Part shown: positions 27,294 to 36,473 of the stretch, piece by piece
Numbering within the stretch: the stretch's first letter is position 1
Layout of the letters: every line of letters starts with the position of its first letter
Source: Cohnella thermotolerans DSM 17683
GTDB taxonomy: Bacteria; Bacillota; Bacilli; Paenibacillales; Paenibacillaceae
Direction of reading: 5' to 3'
NCBI RefSeq assembly: GCF_000429825.1
Contig: NZ_AUCP01000001.1
Location: 310,001 to 374,000 of the forward strand
Length of the DNA stretch: 64,000 bases
Notes under the pieces: generated by a model
Database searches by the model: none
Seen by the model: the letters and a program-made list of their open reading frames with translations, nothing else
What the model was told of the DNA's origin: nothing
Made by a program: the position numbers and the translations under genes

Positions 27294-28526
27294 TTAACGA
27301 CCCGCTTCCTCGTCGGGAAGGGCTTTCCCGCCCTTCGGCGGGCGATGTCCTCCGTCCGGATTCGCCGGTTCGGCGCGCTCGCTTCCGGCGGCGGGATCGG
27401 GCTCCCCGGCCGAGTCGGACGGATCGTTCCGGGTCCGCTCGGCCGGGGCGGGTAGGCTTTCCCCGTCCGCATCCGGCTGCGGCGCGTTCCATCGCTTGCG
27501 CTTCTCCGCCGCTTGCAGCCTCCGGTTGGAACGGCTTCGGCGGACGCCCCACCCTATCGGCAATCCGATCGCGGCCGCGACGATCAGCACCGGGAGCAAG
27601 GCGGCCAGCACCGTCAAGATGCCTTCGCCGATGTTCCCCAAGGCGCGCAAGCTTCCGCTCAAGGCATCCCCGAGCTTGTCGCCCAAACCTTTGGCTTCCT
27701 TCCCGCCGGCCGCCATCTTCTCCCCTTCCGCCGCCTCGTAAAGCTTCAGATTGACCGTCGAATAGGCGACGTTCTGGTCCAGATAGCGCATCCGCCCCTT
27801 GATCTGCTCGATCTCCTCCTGCACGCTTCCGAGCTCGTTCGAGAACCGGACGAGATCGTCGGACTTCGTCGCCTTGTCCATGAAGGCCAGCAGCCTGGCT
27901 TCCACCGCTTGCTTCGCTTTCAGCCGGGATTCGAGATCGACGTACTCTTCGGTGACGTCGTTGCCCTGAACCTGGCGCTCGAAGCCTTCGTTCGGAATCG
28001 CCTTCAGCGCAGCAAGGAAGGAGCTGAAGCCGGACGACGGCACCTTGATCACGTAAGTGGAACCGATCTCGTCCCCATTGCGGGTATCCGCAAATTGAAC
28101 GATAAAGCCCCTGGCCTGAAAAATGGCGTTGCTCACCCGCTCCTCCGCCTGCGCGAAGTTTGCCGCTTTCAAGACGACGCTTGCGGAATAAATCATTTTG
28201 CGGTTGTAGCCCGCGTCGGCATCGGCAATGGCCCCGATTCCCGCACCCGTCTCCGCCGCGGCGGAGGGCGGCAACCCGGAGCCGGCCGCCGCAGAAGCGT
28301 TCGCCGCCGATTTGGCATCGGAAGCGGCGTTCTCGCTGTACTGGGCGTTCAGCGATGTCTTGGACGCTGCGTCGCCTAATGCCTCCGAGGCTGCCCCCTT
28401 GGCGGCCTCGGGAGCGGCCGCCGAATTCGAATCGTCGCTCGAGCCGGCGCTGCAGGCGGTGAGCGCCAGAGCCAGCGTCATGACCGCGAGCATGCCCGCC
28501 GCCGCTTGTCTCCACTTCCCCTTCAT
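27294..28526 (-). CDS. DUF4349 domain lipoprotein
   Basis: Predicted surface lipoprotein of 410 residues. A signal peptide ends in the lipobox LTACS, followed by a low-complexity Ala/Ser-rich linker (about 28-105), the DUF4349 domain (SASVVLKAANFAQAEERV, ARGFIVQFADTR, coiled-coil around YVDLESRLKAKQAVEARLL), a membrane segment near residues 310-330, and a charged, disordered cytoplasmic or extracellular tail. Function of the family is unknown. ATG at 28526 lies 8 nt from AAGGGGG; an ATG two codons upstream is too close. Confidence 0.85.
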   Translation of the reverse strand: MKGKWRQAAAGMLAVMTLALALTACSAGSSDDSNSAAAPEAAKGAASEALGDAASKTSLNAQYSENAASDAKSAANASAAAGSGLPPSAAAETGAGIGAIADADAGYNRKMIYSASVVLKAANFAQAEERVSNAIFQARGFIVQFADTRNGDEIGSTYVIKVPSSGFSSFLAALKAIPNEGFERQVQGNDVTEEYVDLESRLKAKQAVEARLLAFMDKATKSDDLVRFSNELGSVQEEIEQIKGRMRYLDQNVAYSTVNLKLYEAAEGEKMAAGGKEAKGLGDKLGDALSGSLRALGNIGEGILTVLAALLPVLIVAAAIGLPIGWGVRRSRSNRRLQAAEKRKRWNAPQPDADGESLPAPAERTRNDPSDSAGEPDPAAGSERAEPANPDGGHRPPKGGKALPDEEAGR

Positions 28527-28743
28527 AGACATTTCCCCCTTTTTTGGCCGATCGTCCTTATGAACGAGGAAAAGGTGGAAAATGTTTCAAATATTCGGAA
28601 CAGTTGCAAATGCACGGCTTTCCTCGCCGCTCGGCGTTCGCGCACGGGGACGGCCTCCTGCCGGAAGGTGCCGTCCCTCCCATCCGGGCAACCGCGGTGA
28701 AGCGGTCCGGCACCATGCCGAATCGCTGCGGGGAAATTCCCGT

Positions 28744-29829
28744 TTACTTGCCCCCGCGCAGCTGCGGCAGCACCTTCTCGCCGAAGTAGCGCAAATCCCC
28801 GACGTAATCGGCGAAAGTCAGCATCATGCCGTCCAGCCCCGTCGTCTCCATGATGATCTTGATTTGCTTCACGATGCTCTCCGCGTCGCCGATCAGCATC
28901 TCGTTCATGAAGACGTTGCGGGCGCGGGCCTGCATTGAATTTTCGCGGCCGTCCGGCTCCAATCCGTAGCTGCGCAGCAGCCCCTTGATCGCTTCGAGAT
29001 CGGCCCCGTCCTCATATTTCTTCACGCGTTCCCGCGCTTCTTCCTCCGTATCCGCCGGCAGGACGCCGAACATCGAATACGTCTTGATCGTCTTGCCCCG
29101 CTCCTCGGCCATTTCCTTCGCCCGCCGGCTGATTCGGGCCAGCTCTTCGAGGTCGCGGCCGCCGATGAAGCAGGCGTCCCCTTCGTCGATCGTGAAGCCC
29201 ATCCCCTTCTCCGACGCCCCCGCACAAATGATGGGCGGACGCGGGCGCTGCACCGGCTTCGGATTCGATTCGCAATCCTCGAGCCGGAAGTACGTCCCGC
29301 TGTGGGTGACGCGTTCTTCGCTCCACAGCCGCTTGACGACTTGCATCCATTCCTTCGCCAGGTCGTATCTGGCGTCGTGGTCCAAATGTTCCGGCCACAT
29401 GCCCATCTGGCGGAACTCGCCCGCGTAAGAGCCGGAGACGACGTTCATGCCGACGCGGCCGCCGCTCATCTGGTCGAGCGTAGCGAACATTTTGGCGGCG
29501 ACGGCGGGATGGAACAGCAACGTGTGTACCGTGGCGTACACCTTCACCCGGGAAGTCGCCTCCGCCAGCCCCGCCATCATCGTCATCGATTCGAGCGAGA
29601 CGCCCCAATGGTTGGTCGTGCCGCCGTAGCCGCGCCATTTCGCCATCGACATGATGAAGTCGAAGCCCAGTTCGTCGGCCAGGACGGCCGCTTCGCGGTT
29701 GAGCGCGTAGCTGCCGTCCGGCCGCGGCTCCGCTTCCGAGATGATCCAGCCGCCGTTCGCGATCGGAAGAAAGACGCCGAAATTCAGTTTATTGTAGTCC
29801 AGTCCGCTTCCCGGTGAAGACGTCGTCAT
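28744..29829 (-). CDS. LLM-class flavin-dependent monooxygenase, RutA-like
   Basis: Luciferase-like FMN monooxygenase of 361 residues. NFGVFLPIANGGWIIS, GFDFIMSMAKWRGYGG, ESMTMMAGLAEATSRVKVYAT and GGRVGMNVVSGSYAGEF follow RutA (pyrimidine oxygenase) closely, and GLDGMMLTFADYVGDLRYFGE matches its C-terminus. No rutB-F genes are nearby, so a pyrimidine role is not supported by context; related enzymes act on other N-heterocycles or sulfonates. ATG at 29829 has GGGAG upstream. Confidence 0.85.
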   Translation of the reverse strand: MTTSSPGSGLDYNKLNFGVFLPIANGGWIISEAEPRPDGSYALNREAAVLADELGFDFIMSMAKWRGYGGTTNHWGVSLESMTMMAGLAEATSRVKVYATVHTLLFHPAVAAKMFATLDQMSGGRVGMNVVSGSYAGEFRQMGMWPEHLDHDARYDLAKEWMQVVKRLWSEERVTHSGTYFRLEDCESNPKPVQRPRPPIICAGASEKGMGFTIDEGDACFIGGRDLEELARISRRAKEMAEERGKTIKTYSMFGVLPADTEEEARERVKKYEDGADLEAIKGLLRSYGLEPDGRENSMQARARNVFMNEMLIGDAESIVKQIKIIMETTGLDGMMLTFADYVGDLRYFGEKVLPQLRGGK

Positions 29830-29861
29830 AACGGATTCGCTCCCGTTGGAAATGATGAAAT

Positions 29862-29870
29862 ATTATAGCA
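29862..29870 (-). promoter_or_regulatory. Extended -10 promoter of the RutA-like gene
   Basis: The minus strand reads TGCTATAAT, an extended -10 (TGnTATAAT), about 32 nt upstream of the start codon. No good -35 hexamer is visible, which is acceptable for extended -10 promoters. Confidence 0.5.
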
Positions 29871-30065
29871 GATTTGGAGCATCTTAGCTTCGATTATTGC
29901 CCGGGCTATAATGAGCCTGTCGCCGTCGCTCTGCCCTCGACGATAGCGGCTTGCCGCGCGCCATTGGGCAATCTCGCCAACCGTTCGTTCCCGGCCGGTG
30001 CAAGCAGCCGATCTCTGACGGACCTACAGGACGTTATTTCTCAAAAAAACGTGTTTTTGACGATC

Positions 30066-30198
30066 TAACGGACCGTCGTTCCGTTAAAGGCCGGATATTC
30101 CCCCATTGGGGCTCCCCTTGAGGCGAATAACGGATCTACAGTCCGTTGAGTTTTCCAAAAGGGCCTCCGAACGGGAAATAACGGACTCACGGTCCGTT
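30066..30198. repeat. Three palindromic AACGGA-N-TCCGTT elements
   Basis: Inverted repeats of the form AACGGA(c)-N5/7-(g)TCCGTT occur at 30067-30085, 30129-30147 and 30180-30198, with a decayed copy near 30018. The spacing suggests dispersed units of roughly 50-60 bp. The rest of the 506-bp gap between ahcY and the RutA-like gene holds the ahcY terminator and the RutA-like promoter, and no gene. Confidence 0.7.
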
Positions 30199-30248
30199 AC
30201 GACCAAGAACACCAACATCGCTTCCGACCGCCAAAGTTCTAGTCTGTC

Positions 30249-30290
30249 AAAAAGGCCGACTCATCAGGTTCAGCCCTGAAAAGTCGGCCT
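30249..30290 (-). terminator. Rho-independent terminator of ahcY
   Basis: On the minus strand AGGCCGACT ... AGTCGGCCT (30253-30261 with 30282-30290) with an inner TTCAGGG/CCTGA pairing is followed by TTTTTGAC. It lies about 45 nt past the ahcY stop. Confidence 0.85.
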
Positions 30291-30335
30291 CTTCTCGTTC
30301 TTGCGGCGAGCCGGTTAGCCCGGCGCCGCCGTTGA

Positions 30336-31598
30336 TCAGTGCGCGGCCCAGCTGTCCAGATACGCCTTCTGCTCCGCGCTCAGGCTGTCGATTCGAATGC
30401 CGAGCGACTCCAGCTTCGTTCGGGCCACTTGCTCGTCAAGCTCGTAAGGAACATTGACGACGCGGTTGCCGATCGACCGGTAATGCTCGTTCACGTACTT
30501 GAGCGACAGCGCCTGCAGCGCGAACGTCATGTCCATAATTTCGGCCGGATGGCCGTCGCCGGCGGCCAAGTTGACGAGGCGTCCTTCCGCCAGCACGTAG
30601 ATGCGGCGGCCGTCCTTCAGCTGATACTCCTCGATGTTGCGGCGAACCGTCCGCTTCGACACGGACAGCGCGGCGAGCTCCACAAGATTGACCTCGACGT
30701 CGAAGTGCCCGGCGTTGGACAGGATGGCGCCGTCCTTCATCTTCTCGATATGCGAGCCGCGAATGACGTCCTTGTTGCCCGTGACGGTCACGAAAAATTC
30801 GCCGACCTTCGCCGCCTCGTCCATCGACAGCACGGTGAAGCCGTCCATGTACGCTTCAACCGCCTTGATCGCATCGACTTCCGTCACGACGACGTTGGCG
30901 CCGAGCCCTTTGGCGCGCATCGCGACGCCTTTGCCGCACCAGCCGTAGCCGTTCACGACGACCGTCTTGCCCGCCACGACCAGATTGGTCGTGCGGTTGA
31001 TGCCGTCCCATACCGACTGTCCCGTGCCGTAGCGGTTGTCGAACAAATACTTGCAATACGCGTCGTTGACCGCGACCATCGGGAACTTGAGCGAGCCTTC
31101 CCGGTCCATCGCCTTCAGGCGGAGAATGCCGGTCGTCGTCTCCTCGGCGCCGCCGCGCACGCCCGGCAGCAAATCCTGCCGCTCCGTATGCAGAATCGTC
31201 ACCAGATCGCCGCCGTCGTCGATGATCAGATCCGGCTTCGTCTCGACGGTTCTCACCAGCAGGTCGTGATATTCCTCGGGCGTCGGGTTGTACTTGGCGA
31301 AGACGGCGATGCCGTCTTCCACGAGCGCCGCACAGACGTCGTCTTGCGTCGACAGCGGATTGCTGCCCGTAATCGCCACTTCGGCGCCCCCCGCCTGCAC
31401 CACTTTGGCCAGGTAGGCGGTTTTCGCTTCCAAGTGGAGCGAAATGGCGACGCGCAGCCCTTTGAACGGCTGCTCCCGCTCGAATTGCTCGCGGATCCGG
31501 TTCAGCACCGGCATATGGGCCGACGCCCAGTCGATTTTCAGCTTCCCTTCCGGCGCGAGAGCCGGATCCTTGATGACGCTCGTCAACGTGGTTTTCAT
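30336..31598 (-). CDS. ahcY: Adenosylhomocysteinase
   Basis: Hydrolyses S-adenosylhomocysteine to adenosine and homocysteine. The 420-residue protein has the catalytic-domain motifs LHLEAKTAYL and NPLSTQDDVCAAL, DDGGDL, the NAD-binding GYGWCGKGVAMRAKGLGA and the C-terminal GNRVVNVPYELDE. Bacillus subtilis uses the Pfs/LuxS route instead, so ahcY here marks a different recycling strategy. ATG at 31598 has AGGAGG 12 nt upstream. It lies 42 bp after bshC; there is no room for a riboswitch in that gap. Confidence 0.96.
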   Translation of the reverse strand: MKTTLTSVIKDPALAPEGKLKIDWASAHMPVLNRIREQFEREQPFKGLRVAISLHLEAKTAYLAKVVQAGGAEVAITGSNPLSTQDDVCAALVEDGIAVFAKYNPTPEEYHDLLVRTVETKPDLIIDDGGDLVTILHTERQDLLPGVRGGAEETTTGILRLKAMDREGSLKFPMVAVNDAYCKYLFDNRYGTGQSVWDGINRTTNLVVAGKTVVVNGYGWCGKGVAMRAKGLGANVVVTEVDAIKAVEAYMDGFTVLSMDEAAKVGEFFVTVTGNKDVIRGSHIEKMKDGAILSNAGHFDVEVNLVELAALSVSKRTVRRNIEEYQLKDGRRIYVLAEGRLVNLAAGDGHPAEIMDMTFALQALSLKYVNEHYRSIGNRVVNVPYELDEQVARTKLESLGIRIDSLSAEQKAYLDSWAAH

Positions 31599-31640
31599 GC
31601 GGGGATGATCCCTCCTGTTATAATGGAAGTCCGATAAGGG

Positions 31641-33275
31641 CTATTGCGAGACCAAACGATGCCCGCCCGTCGCGTCGTAAGGCACTTCCCTCCACGAGGT
31701 CAGCCAATCCGGTCCGTACCGGTTGAGAAAATGAATGGCGCCGTACACCCGCTCCTGCGGCTTGCCTTGCGGCCAGAGCGAGGAGCGCATCCGGTCCCAT
31801 TGCCGAAGCGCCGCTTCGTGCCGCTTCGCCAGCGCGTCGGCCGCCCGGTTCTCCAGGTAGGCCATCTGCTCCAAAATTTTGTCGCGGTTCGTCTCGCCCA
31901 GCTTGGCCAGCGCCGGCTGCAGCGCGGCGACGGTGTCCAAGATCGGCGCGTACAGCTCAGCGAACCGCTCGCGCGCCTCCGCGAACTTCTCCTCGAGCCG
32001 CCACTCGTCCTGGCCCTCCAGCCATTCGGCTTTGAGGCTGTCGCCGCGCAGCATGATGTCTTCGGCCGTCACGCCGTACTTGTCGAGCAGCTTCGCGACG
32101 CTTGGCTCCAGGTACGAGAACGATTGCCTCGGCACGAGCAGCGGCATCGACAGCTCGAACCGGGCGAAAGCGGGGCCGAGCACGCCCCAATAGGCAATCT
32201 CCGACGGCCCGAGCACGGCGGCGAGGACGGGGAGCGCGTAATCCTGCATAAGCGGCCTCGTCAACGCGTTGTTGCTCAGCCGCTCGGGATTCTCGTCCGC
32301 AAGCCGGAGCAACTCTTCCCGGGAGAAAACCGTCTCTTCCTTGCGATCGGCGAAGCGCCCGTCTTGCCTGAAAAGCAGCGTCCGCCCCGCCTCGGCGTGG
32401 ACGAACAGATTGGCGCTCCCGGGCGCGGCTTCCGCCTGAATCGGAAAGCCCAGCTCGCGAACCCGGTTCTCTCCTTCCCGCAGAGCGGCCTCCAGCTCGT
32501 CGTTGCGTTCGATCAGCCGGCGGAAAAACGGCCCTTCCAGCTTCCGCAGCTCCGGATCGTCGGCATCGAGCAGCACGAGCCCTTCGGACCCGAACCAATC
32601 CGACAGCAGCCGGGCGAAAGCGACGGTCAGCGTCGGCGCGTCCGCCACCTGGCTGCGGATTCGCTCGAGCCAGACCGGCTTGAATTCCGTGTCGGGAAGC
32701 GAAGCCGACAGCTCTTCGACGGCGGCCGCCCATTGATCGGCCGAGATCGGCGTGCGGCTGACCGCCTGCCGCGGCCCTTCGGGGCGCTCCACCCGAATCC
32801 GCTTCACTTGCCCGTCCAGGGAAGCGACATGAACATGGTTCGCTTCCTCGAAATCGTGGTCTTCGCCCGCGATCCAGAACACCGGGACGACGGGCCGGCC
32901 CAGCAGCTTCTGCGCGTGCCTTGCCGTCTGAATGACCGTCAACGCTTTGTAGACGACCAACAGCGCGCCGCCGAACAATCCGGCCTGCTGTCCGCCTACG
33001 ACGATGAGCGCGTCCTCGCGCTCCAGCGTATCGATGGAGCGGCTGACCGCTTCGCTGGGCGCAGCAAGGCGCGCTTGAAACGCTCTGAGCGCATCGGCGA
33101 GCCGCTTGCGGTCGATTCGGCTCCCGGCGGTCCGGTCGAGCAACTCCGCTCTGCGGCGCCAGTCTTCGGAATGGGAAGGATGGGAGCCGAACAAGCCGCA
33201 CACGTCCGAGTCTCCCATCCGGTAGCGTTCCGCCAGAGACGGAGAAGACAACCCTTCAAGAGGGGTAACGTTCAT
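31641..33275 (-). CDS. bshC: Bacillithiol biosynthesis cysteine-adding enzyme BshC
   Basis: Adds cysteine to GlcN-malate, the last step of bacillithiol synthesis. The 544-residue protein matches the YllA/BshC family: VVGGQQAGLFGGALLVVYK, PVFWIAGEDHDFEEANHV and the C-terminal REVPYDATGGHRLVSQ-like end (split here). ATG at 33275 has GGGAGG 7 nt upstream; the frame is open further up but without a site. In Bacillus, bshC sits beside mraZ; here four genes' worth of DNA separates them. Confidence 0.95.
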   Translation of the reverse strand: MNVTPLEGLSSPSLAERYRMGDSDVCGLFGSHPSHSEDWRRRAELLDRTAGSRIDRKRLADALRAFQARLAAPSEAVSRSIDTLEREDALIVVGGQQAGLFGGALLVVYKALTVIQTARHAQKLLGRPVVPVFWIAGEDHDFEEANHVHVASLDGQVKRIRVERPEGPRQAVSRTPISADQWAAAVEELSASLPDTEFKPVWLERIRSQVADAPTLTVAFARLLSDWFGSEGLVLLDADDPELRKLEGPFFRRLIERNDELEAALREGENRVRELGFPIQAEAAPGSANLFVHAEAGRTLLFRQDGRFADRKEETVFSREELLRLADENPERLSNNALTRPLMQDYALPVLAAVLGPSEIAYWGVLGPAFARFELSMPLLVPRQSFSYLEPSVAKLLDKYGVTAEDIMLRGDSLKAEWLEGQDEWRLEEKFAEARERFAELYAPILDTVAALQPALAKLGETNRDKILEQMAYLENRAADALAKRHEAALRQWDRMRSSLWPQGKPQERVYGAIHFLNRYGPDWLTSWREVPYDATGGHRLVSQ

Positions 33276-33462
33276 AAGGGGTCCTCCCGACAATAAGTAG
33301 CATGTCAAAGTTGATTGTACATGAACAGGGGGAATTCGGCAAAGACAGCCGGTGGAAAATCCCGTAAGACATGCCGGACGCCCGTTCTCTGGCATTCCTT
33401 CAAATATACGCCCGCGCCATAGGCAACGTTCGGGCGGCCGCTCATCCCGATGACGGGCGGTC

Positions 33463-33506
33463 AAAAAAAAGAAGGAGCCAGCTTAAAGCGCCTGCCCCTT
33501 CCTTCT
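33463..33506 (-). terminator. Rho-independent terminator of the opp operon
   Basis: Minus-strand AGAAGGA ... TCCTTCT (33500-33506 with 33470-33476) with extra inner pairs is followed by eight T residues. It starts seven nt after the oppF stop. Confidence 0.8.
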
Positions 33507-33512
33507 ATTCGA

Positions 33513-34523
33513 TTATGCGTAGTGGCAAGCCGCCCAATGGCCGTCCTTCACTTCGCGGAATTCCGGCGCCTCGGCCGCGCACTTCTCCGTCGCGTGCGGA
33601 CAACGCGTGCGGAACGGGCAGCCGCTCGGCGGGTTGATCGGACTCGGCAAGTCGCCGGAGAGCACGATCCGCTCCTTCTGCGCCTCGATCTGCGGGTCCG
33701 GAATCGGGATTGCGGACAGCAGCGCCTGCGTGTACGGATGCTTCGGATTGGCGTACAGCTCCGAGCTTTCGGCGAGCTCCACCATTTTGCCGAGGTACAT
33801 GACGGCGACCCGGTCGCTGATGTGCTTGACCATCGACAGGTCGTGGGCGATGAACAGGTACGTCAAACCGAGCGACTTCTGCAGCTCCTGCAGCAGATTG
33901 ACGACCTGCGCCTGAATAGACACGTCCAGCGCCGAGATCGGCTCGTCGCAGACGATGAACTTCGGACGCACCGCGAGCGCGCGGGCGATGCCGATGCGCT
34001 GCCGTTGGCCGCCGGAAAATTCGTGCGGATAGCGGTTCGCATGCTCCGGGCGGAGGCCGACGAGCTCAAGCAGCTCTTCGACCTTGCGCTTGCGCTCCTT
34101 GGAGCTCCCGGCGATGCCGTGAATGTCGAGCGGTTCCGCGATAATGTCGGTGATGTTGAAGCGCGGGTTGAGAGAGGCGTACGGGTCCTGGAAAATCATC
34201 GCCATCTCGCGCCGCAGCTTCTTCAGCTCCGCCCCTTTCAGCTTGTAGATGTTGCGTCCCTCGAACCGCGTCTCGCCCGCCGTCGGCTCGTAGAGCCGCA
34301 TAATCGTCCGGCCCGCCGTCGACTTGCCGCAGCCGGATTCGCCGACGACGCCCAGCGTCTCGCCTTTGGCGACCGTCAGCGACAGGTCGTTCACCGCCTT
34401 CAGCGTCTGTCCGCCGCCGACCGGGAAAAACTTGCTCAGCCGGTCCACCTCGAGCAGGGGGCCGCCGGACGCGCCGGTCGGCCGGAAGCCGTTCTCCGTT
34501 TTCGTTACCGTCGATACGCTCAT
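33513..34523 (-). CDS. oppF: Oligopeptide ABC transporter ATP-binding protein OppF
   Basis: Second ATPase of a peptide importer. The 336-residue protein has Walker [10 protein letters not shown], signature FSGGQRQRI, Walker B FIVCDEP and the OppF-type C-terminal cysteine region ([15 protein letters not shown]) that can bind an Fe-S cluster in OppD/F homologues. ATG at 34523 overlaps the oppD stop as ATGA, with GGAGGTG upstream. Last gene of oppABCDF. Confidence 0.95.
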   Translation of the reverse strand: MSVSTVTKTENGFRPTGASGGPLLEVDRLSKFFPVGGGQTLKAVNDLSLTVAKGETLGVVGESGCGKSTAGRTIMRLYEPTAGETRFEGRNIYKLKGAELKKLRREMAMIFQDPYASLNPRFNITDIIAEPLDIHGIAGSSKERKRKVEELLELVGLRPEHANRYPHEFSGGQRQRIGIARALAVRPKFIVCDEPISALDVSIQAQVVNLLQELQKSLGLTYLFIAHDLSMVKHISDRVAVMYLGKMVELAESSELYANPKHPYTQALLSAIPIPDPQIEAQKERIVLSGDLPSPINPPSGCPFRTRCPHATEKCAAEAPEFREVKDGHWAACHYA

Positions 34524-35515
34524 GCTTGCACCTCCTTCGCGAACGGATGATGCAGCCAGCACTTCGCCGTCTGGCCTTCTCCGCCTACGGGCGCCAGCTC
34601 GGGATCGTGGTCCACGCACACTTCCATCGCTTCCTCGCAGCGCGCGCAGAACGCGCAGCCTTGCGGCGGAACGAGCAAGTCGGGCGGCGTGCCGTGAATC
34701 GGAATGAGCGGCTCGCCCTTCGGCTGATCCAGCCTCGGCATCGAGCGCAGCAAGCCGCGCGTATACGGGTGCTGGGGATGACGGAAGATGTCCCACTTCG
34801 ACCCCGTCTCCACGACCTGGCCTCCGTACATGACGATGACCCGGTCGCACATGTCGGCCACGACGCCCAGGTCGTGGGTAATGAGAATGATCGACGTCCC
34901 GAACCGCTCCTGCAAATCCTTCATCAGCCGCAAAATTTGCGCCTGAATCGTCACGTCGAGCGCCGTCGTCGGTTCGTCGGCGATGAGCAGCGCCGGATTG
35001 CAGGAGAGGGCGATGGCGATCATCGCCCGCTGCCGCATCCCGCCTGAGAAGTTGTGCGGGTATTGGCCGAACCGGGTGTCGGGATTCGGAATGCCGACGA
35101 GCCGAAGCAGCTCCAGCGCCCGCTCGCGGGCGGCCTTGCGGTCCATCCCCTGGTGCTTGATCAGCCCTTCCGTAATTTGATGGCCGATCGTCATCGTCGG
35201 ATTGAGGGAGGTCATCGGGTCCTGGAAGATCATGCCGATGTCCTTGCCGCGCACCGATTCCATCTCCTGCTCGGACAGCTCCAGCAGGTTCCGGCCCATG
35301 AACTCGATCGTTCCTTGCTTCACGAACGAAGGGGGGCTCGGCAGAAGGCGCATGATGCTCTGCGCCGTTACGCTCTTGCCGGAGCCCGATTCGCCCACGA
35401 TGGCGATCGCCTCGCCTTTCTTGACCTCGAAATTGACGCCCCGCACCGCCTGCACTTCCCCGCCCCGCGCACGGAACGATACGTGCAGGTCGTTTACGCG
35501 AAGAATGGGTTCCAT
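34520..35515 (-). CDS. oppD: Oligopeptide ABC transporter ATP-binding protein OppD
   Basis: First ATPase of the peptide importer, 331 residues. Walker [10 protein letters not shown], signature FSGGMRQRA, Walker [19 protein letters not shown] and the cysteine-rich C-terminal segment [16 protein letters not shown] are visible. ATG at 35515 has GGGAGGTG 7 nt upstream; an upstream in-frame start would be inside that site. Overlaps oppF by four bases. Confidence 0.95.
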   Translation of the reverse strand: MEPILRVNDLHVSFRARGGEVQAVRGVNFEVKKGEAIAIVGESGSGKSVTAQSIMRLLPSPPSFVKQGTIEFMGRNLLELSEQEMESVRGKDIGMIFQDPMTSLNPTMTIGHQITEGLIKHQGMDRKAARERALELLRLVGIPNPDTRFGQYPHNFSGGMRQRAMIAIALSCNPALLIADEPTTALDVTIQAQILRLMKDLQERFGTSIILITHDLGVVADMCDRVIVMYGGQVVETGSKWDIFRHPQHPYTRGLLRSMPRLDQPKGEPLIPIHGTPPDLLVPPQGCAFCARCEEAMEVCVDHDPELAPVGGEGQTAKCWLHHPFAKEVQA

Positions 35516-35543
35516 CTCGTCACCTCCCATGAATCATGCGAAT

Positions 35544-36473
35544 TTATTTTTTCAGCTTCGGGTCGAACGCGTCGCGCAGACCGTCCCCGAACACGTTGAA
35601 GGCAAGCATCGTCAAGCTGATCAGCAAGGCCGGGAACAGCATTTGCCAAGGATACAGCGTCCAGCTGGCCAGCGCGTCGTTGATCATCGTCCCCCACGAA
35701 GCGGCGGGCGATTGCACGCCCAGACCGAGGAAGCTGAGGAACGCTTCCGAGAAAATCGCCGAAGGAACGGTCAGCGTCAGCGTGACGATAATCGGTCCGA
35801 GCGTATTCGGAATGAGGTGCTTGAACAGAATGCGCGAGCCCGAAGCGCCCAACGAGCGGGCGGCGAGCACGTATTCCTGGTTTTTGAGCTGCAAAATCTG
35901 ACCGCGGACGATCCAGCTCATGTTGATCCAGCCCGTGACGGAGAGGGCGAGAATAATCGTCCACATGCTCGGCTCCAGCACGACGAGCAGCAAAATGACG
36001 ACAAGCAAATAAGGAATGGAATACAAAATTTCCGAAGCTTTGTTCATCACTTCGTCCGTGCGGCCTCCGACGAAGCCCATGATGCCGCCGTAGATGACGC
36101 CTACGACGAGGTCGATGACGGCGGCCGCGAGTCCGACGATCAGCGAGATGCGCGCCCCCATCCAAATCCGCGAGAACAGGTCGCGTCCCAGACTGTCCGT
36201 TCCGAACCAGTACTCCGAGGAAGGAGGCTCGTTCGTCCGGTCCAGATTGTTGGTGAAATAATCATGCGGCGAGATGATCGGACCGATAATGGCCATAACG
36301 GCCAGCAGCACGAGGAAGACGACGCCGGCCATCGCCAGCTTGTTCGAGACGAGGCGCCGCAGGACGTCGCGCCACATCGGCACGCTCTCGCCGGCGATCA
36401 TCTCCGCGGGCGGACGGAACGAGAGCCTTTTGAACATTTGCTTCGTCACGGCAGCCGTTCGATTGTCCTTCAT
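35544..36473 (-). CDS. oppC: Oligopeptide ABC transporter permease OppC
   Basis: Inner-membrane permease, 309 residues, with the N-terminal OppC domain, six membrane segments, the YWFGTDSLGRDLFSRI segment typical of OppC/DppC, and the EAA-loop ATPase contact (YVLAARSLGASGSRILFKH). ATG at 36473 overlaps the oppB stop (ATGA), with AAGGGGG upstream. Confidence 0.95.
   Translation of the reverse strand: MKDNRTAAVTKQMFKRLSFRPPAEMIAGESVPMWRDVLRRLVSNKLAMAGVVFLVLLAVMAIIGPIISPHDYFTNNLDRTNEPPSSEYWFGTDSLGRDLFSRIWMGARISLIVGLAAAVIDLVVGVIYGGIMGFVGGRTDEVMNKASEILYSIPYLLVVILLLVVLEPSMWTIILALSVTGWINMSWIVRGQILQLKNQEYVLAARSLGASGSRILFKHLIPNTLGPIIVTLTLTVPSAIFSEAFLSFLGLGVQSPAASWGTMINDALASWTLYPWQMLFPALLISLTMLAFNVFGDGLRDAFDPKLKK

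Noticed and set aside
28640-28680. GGGACGGC/GCCGTCCC hairpin after the RutA-like gene
   Set aside because: Strong stem but no T-run on the relevant strand, so not listed as a terminator.
31599-31640. Possible SAM or SAH riboswitch upstream of ahcY
   Set aside because: The gap to bshC is 42 bp, too short for either fold, and no terminator-like stem is present.
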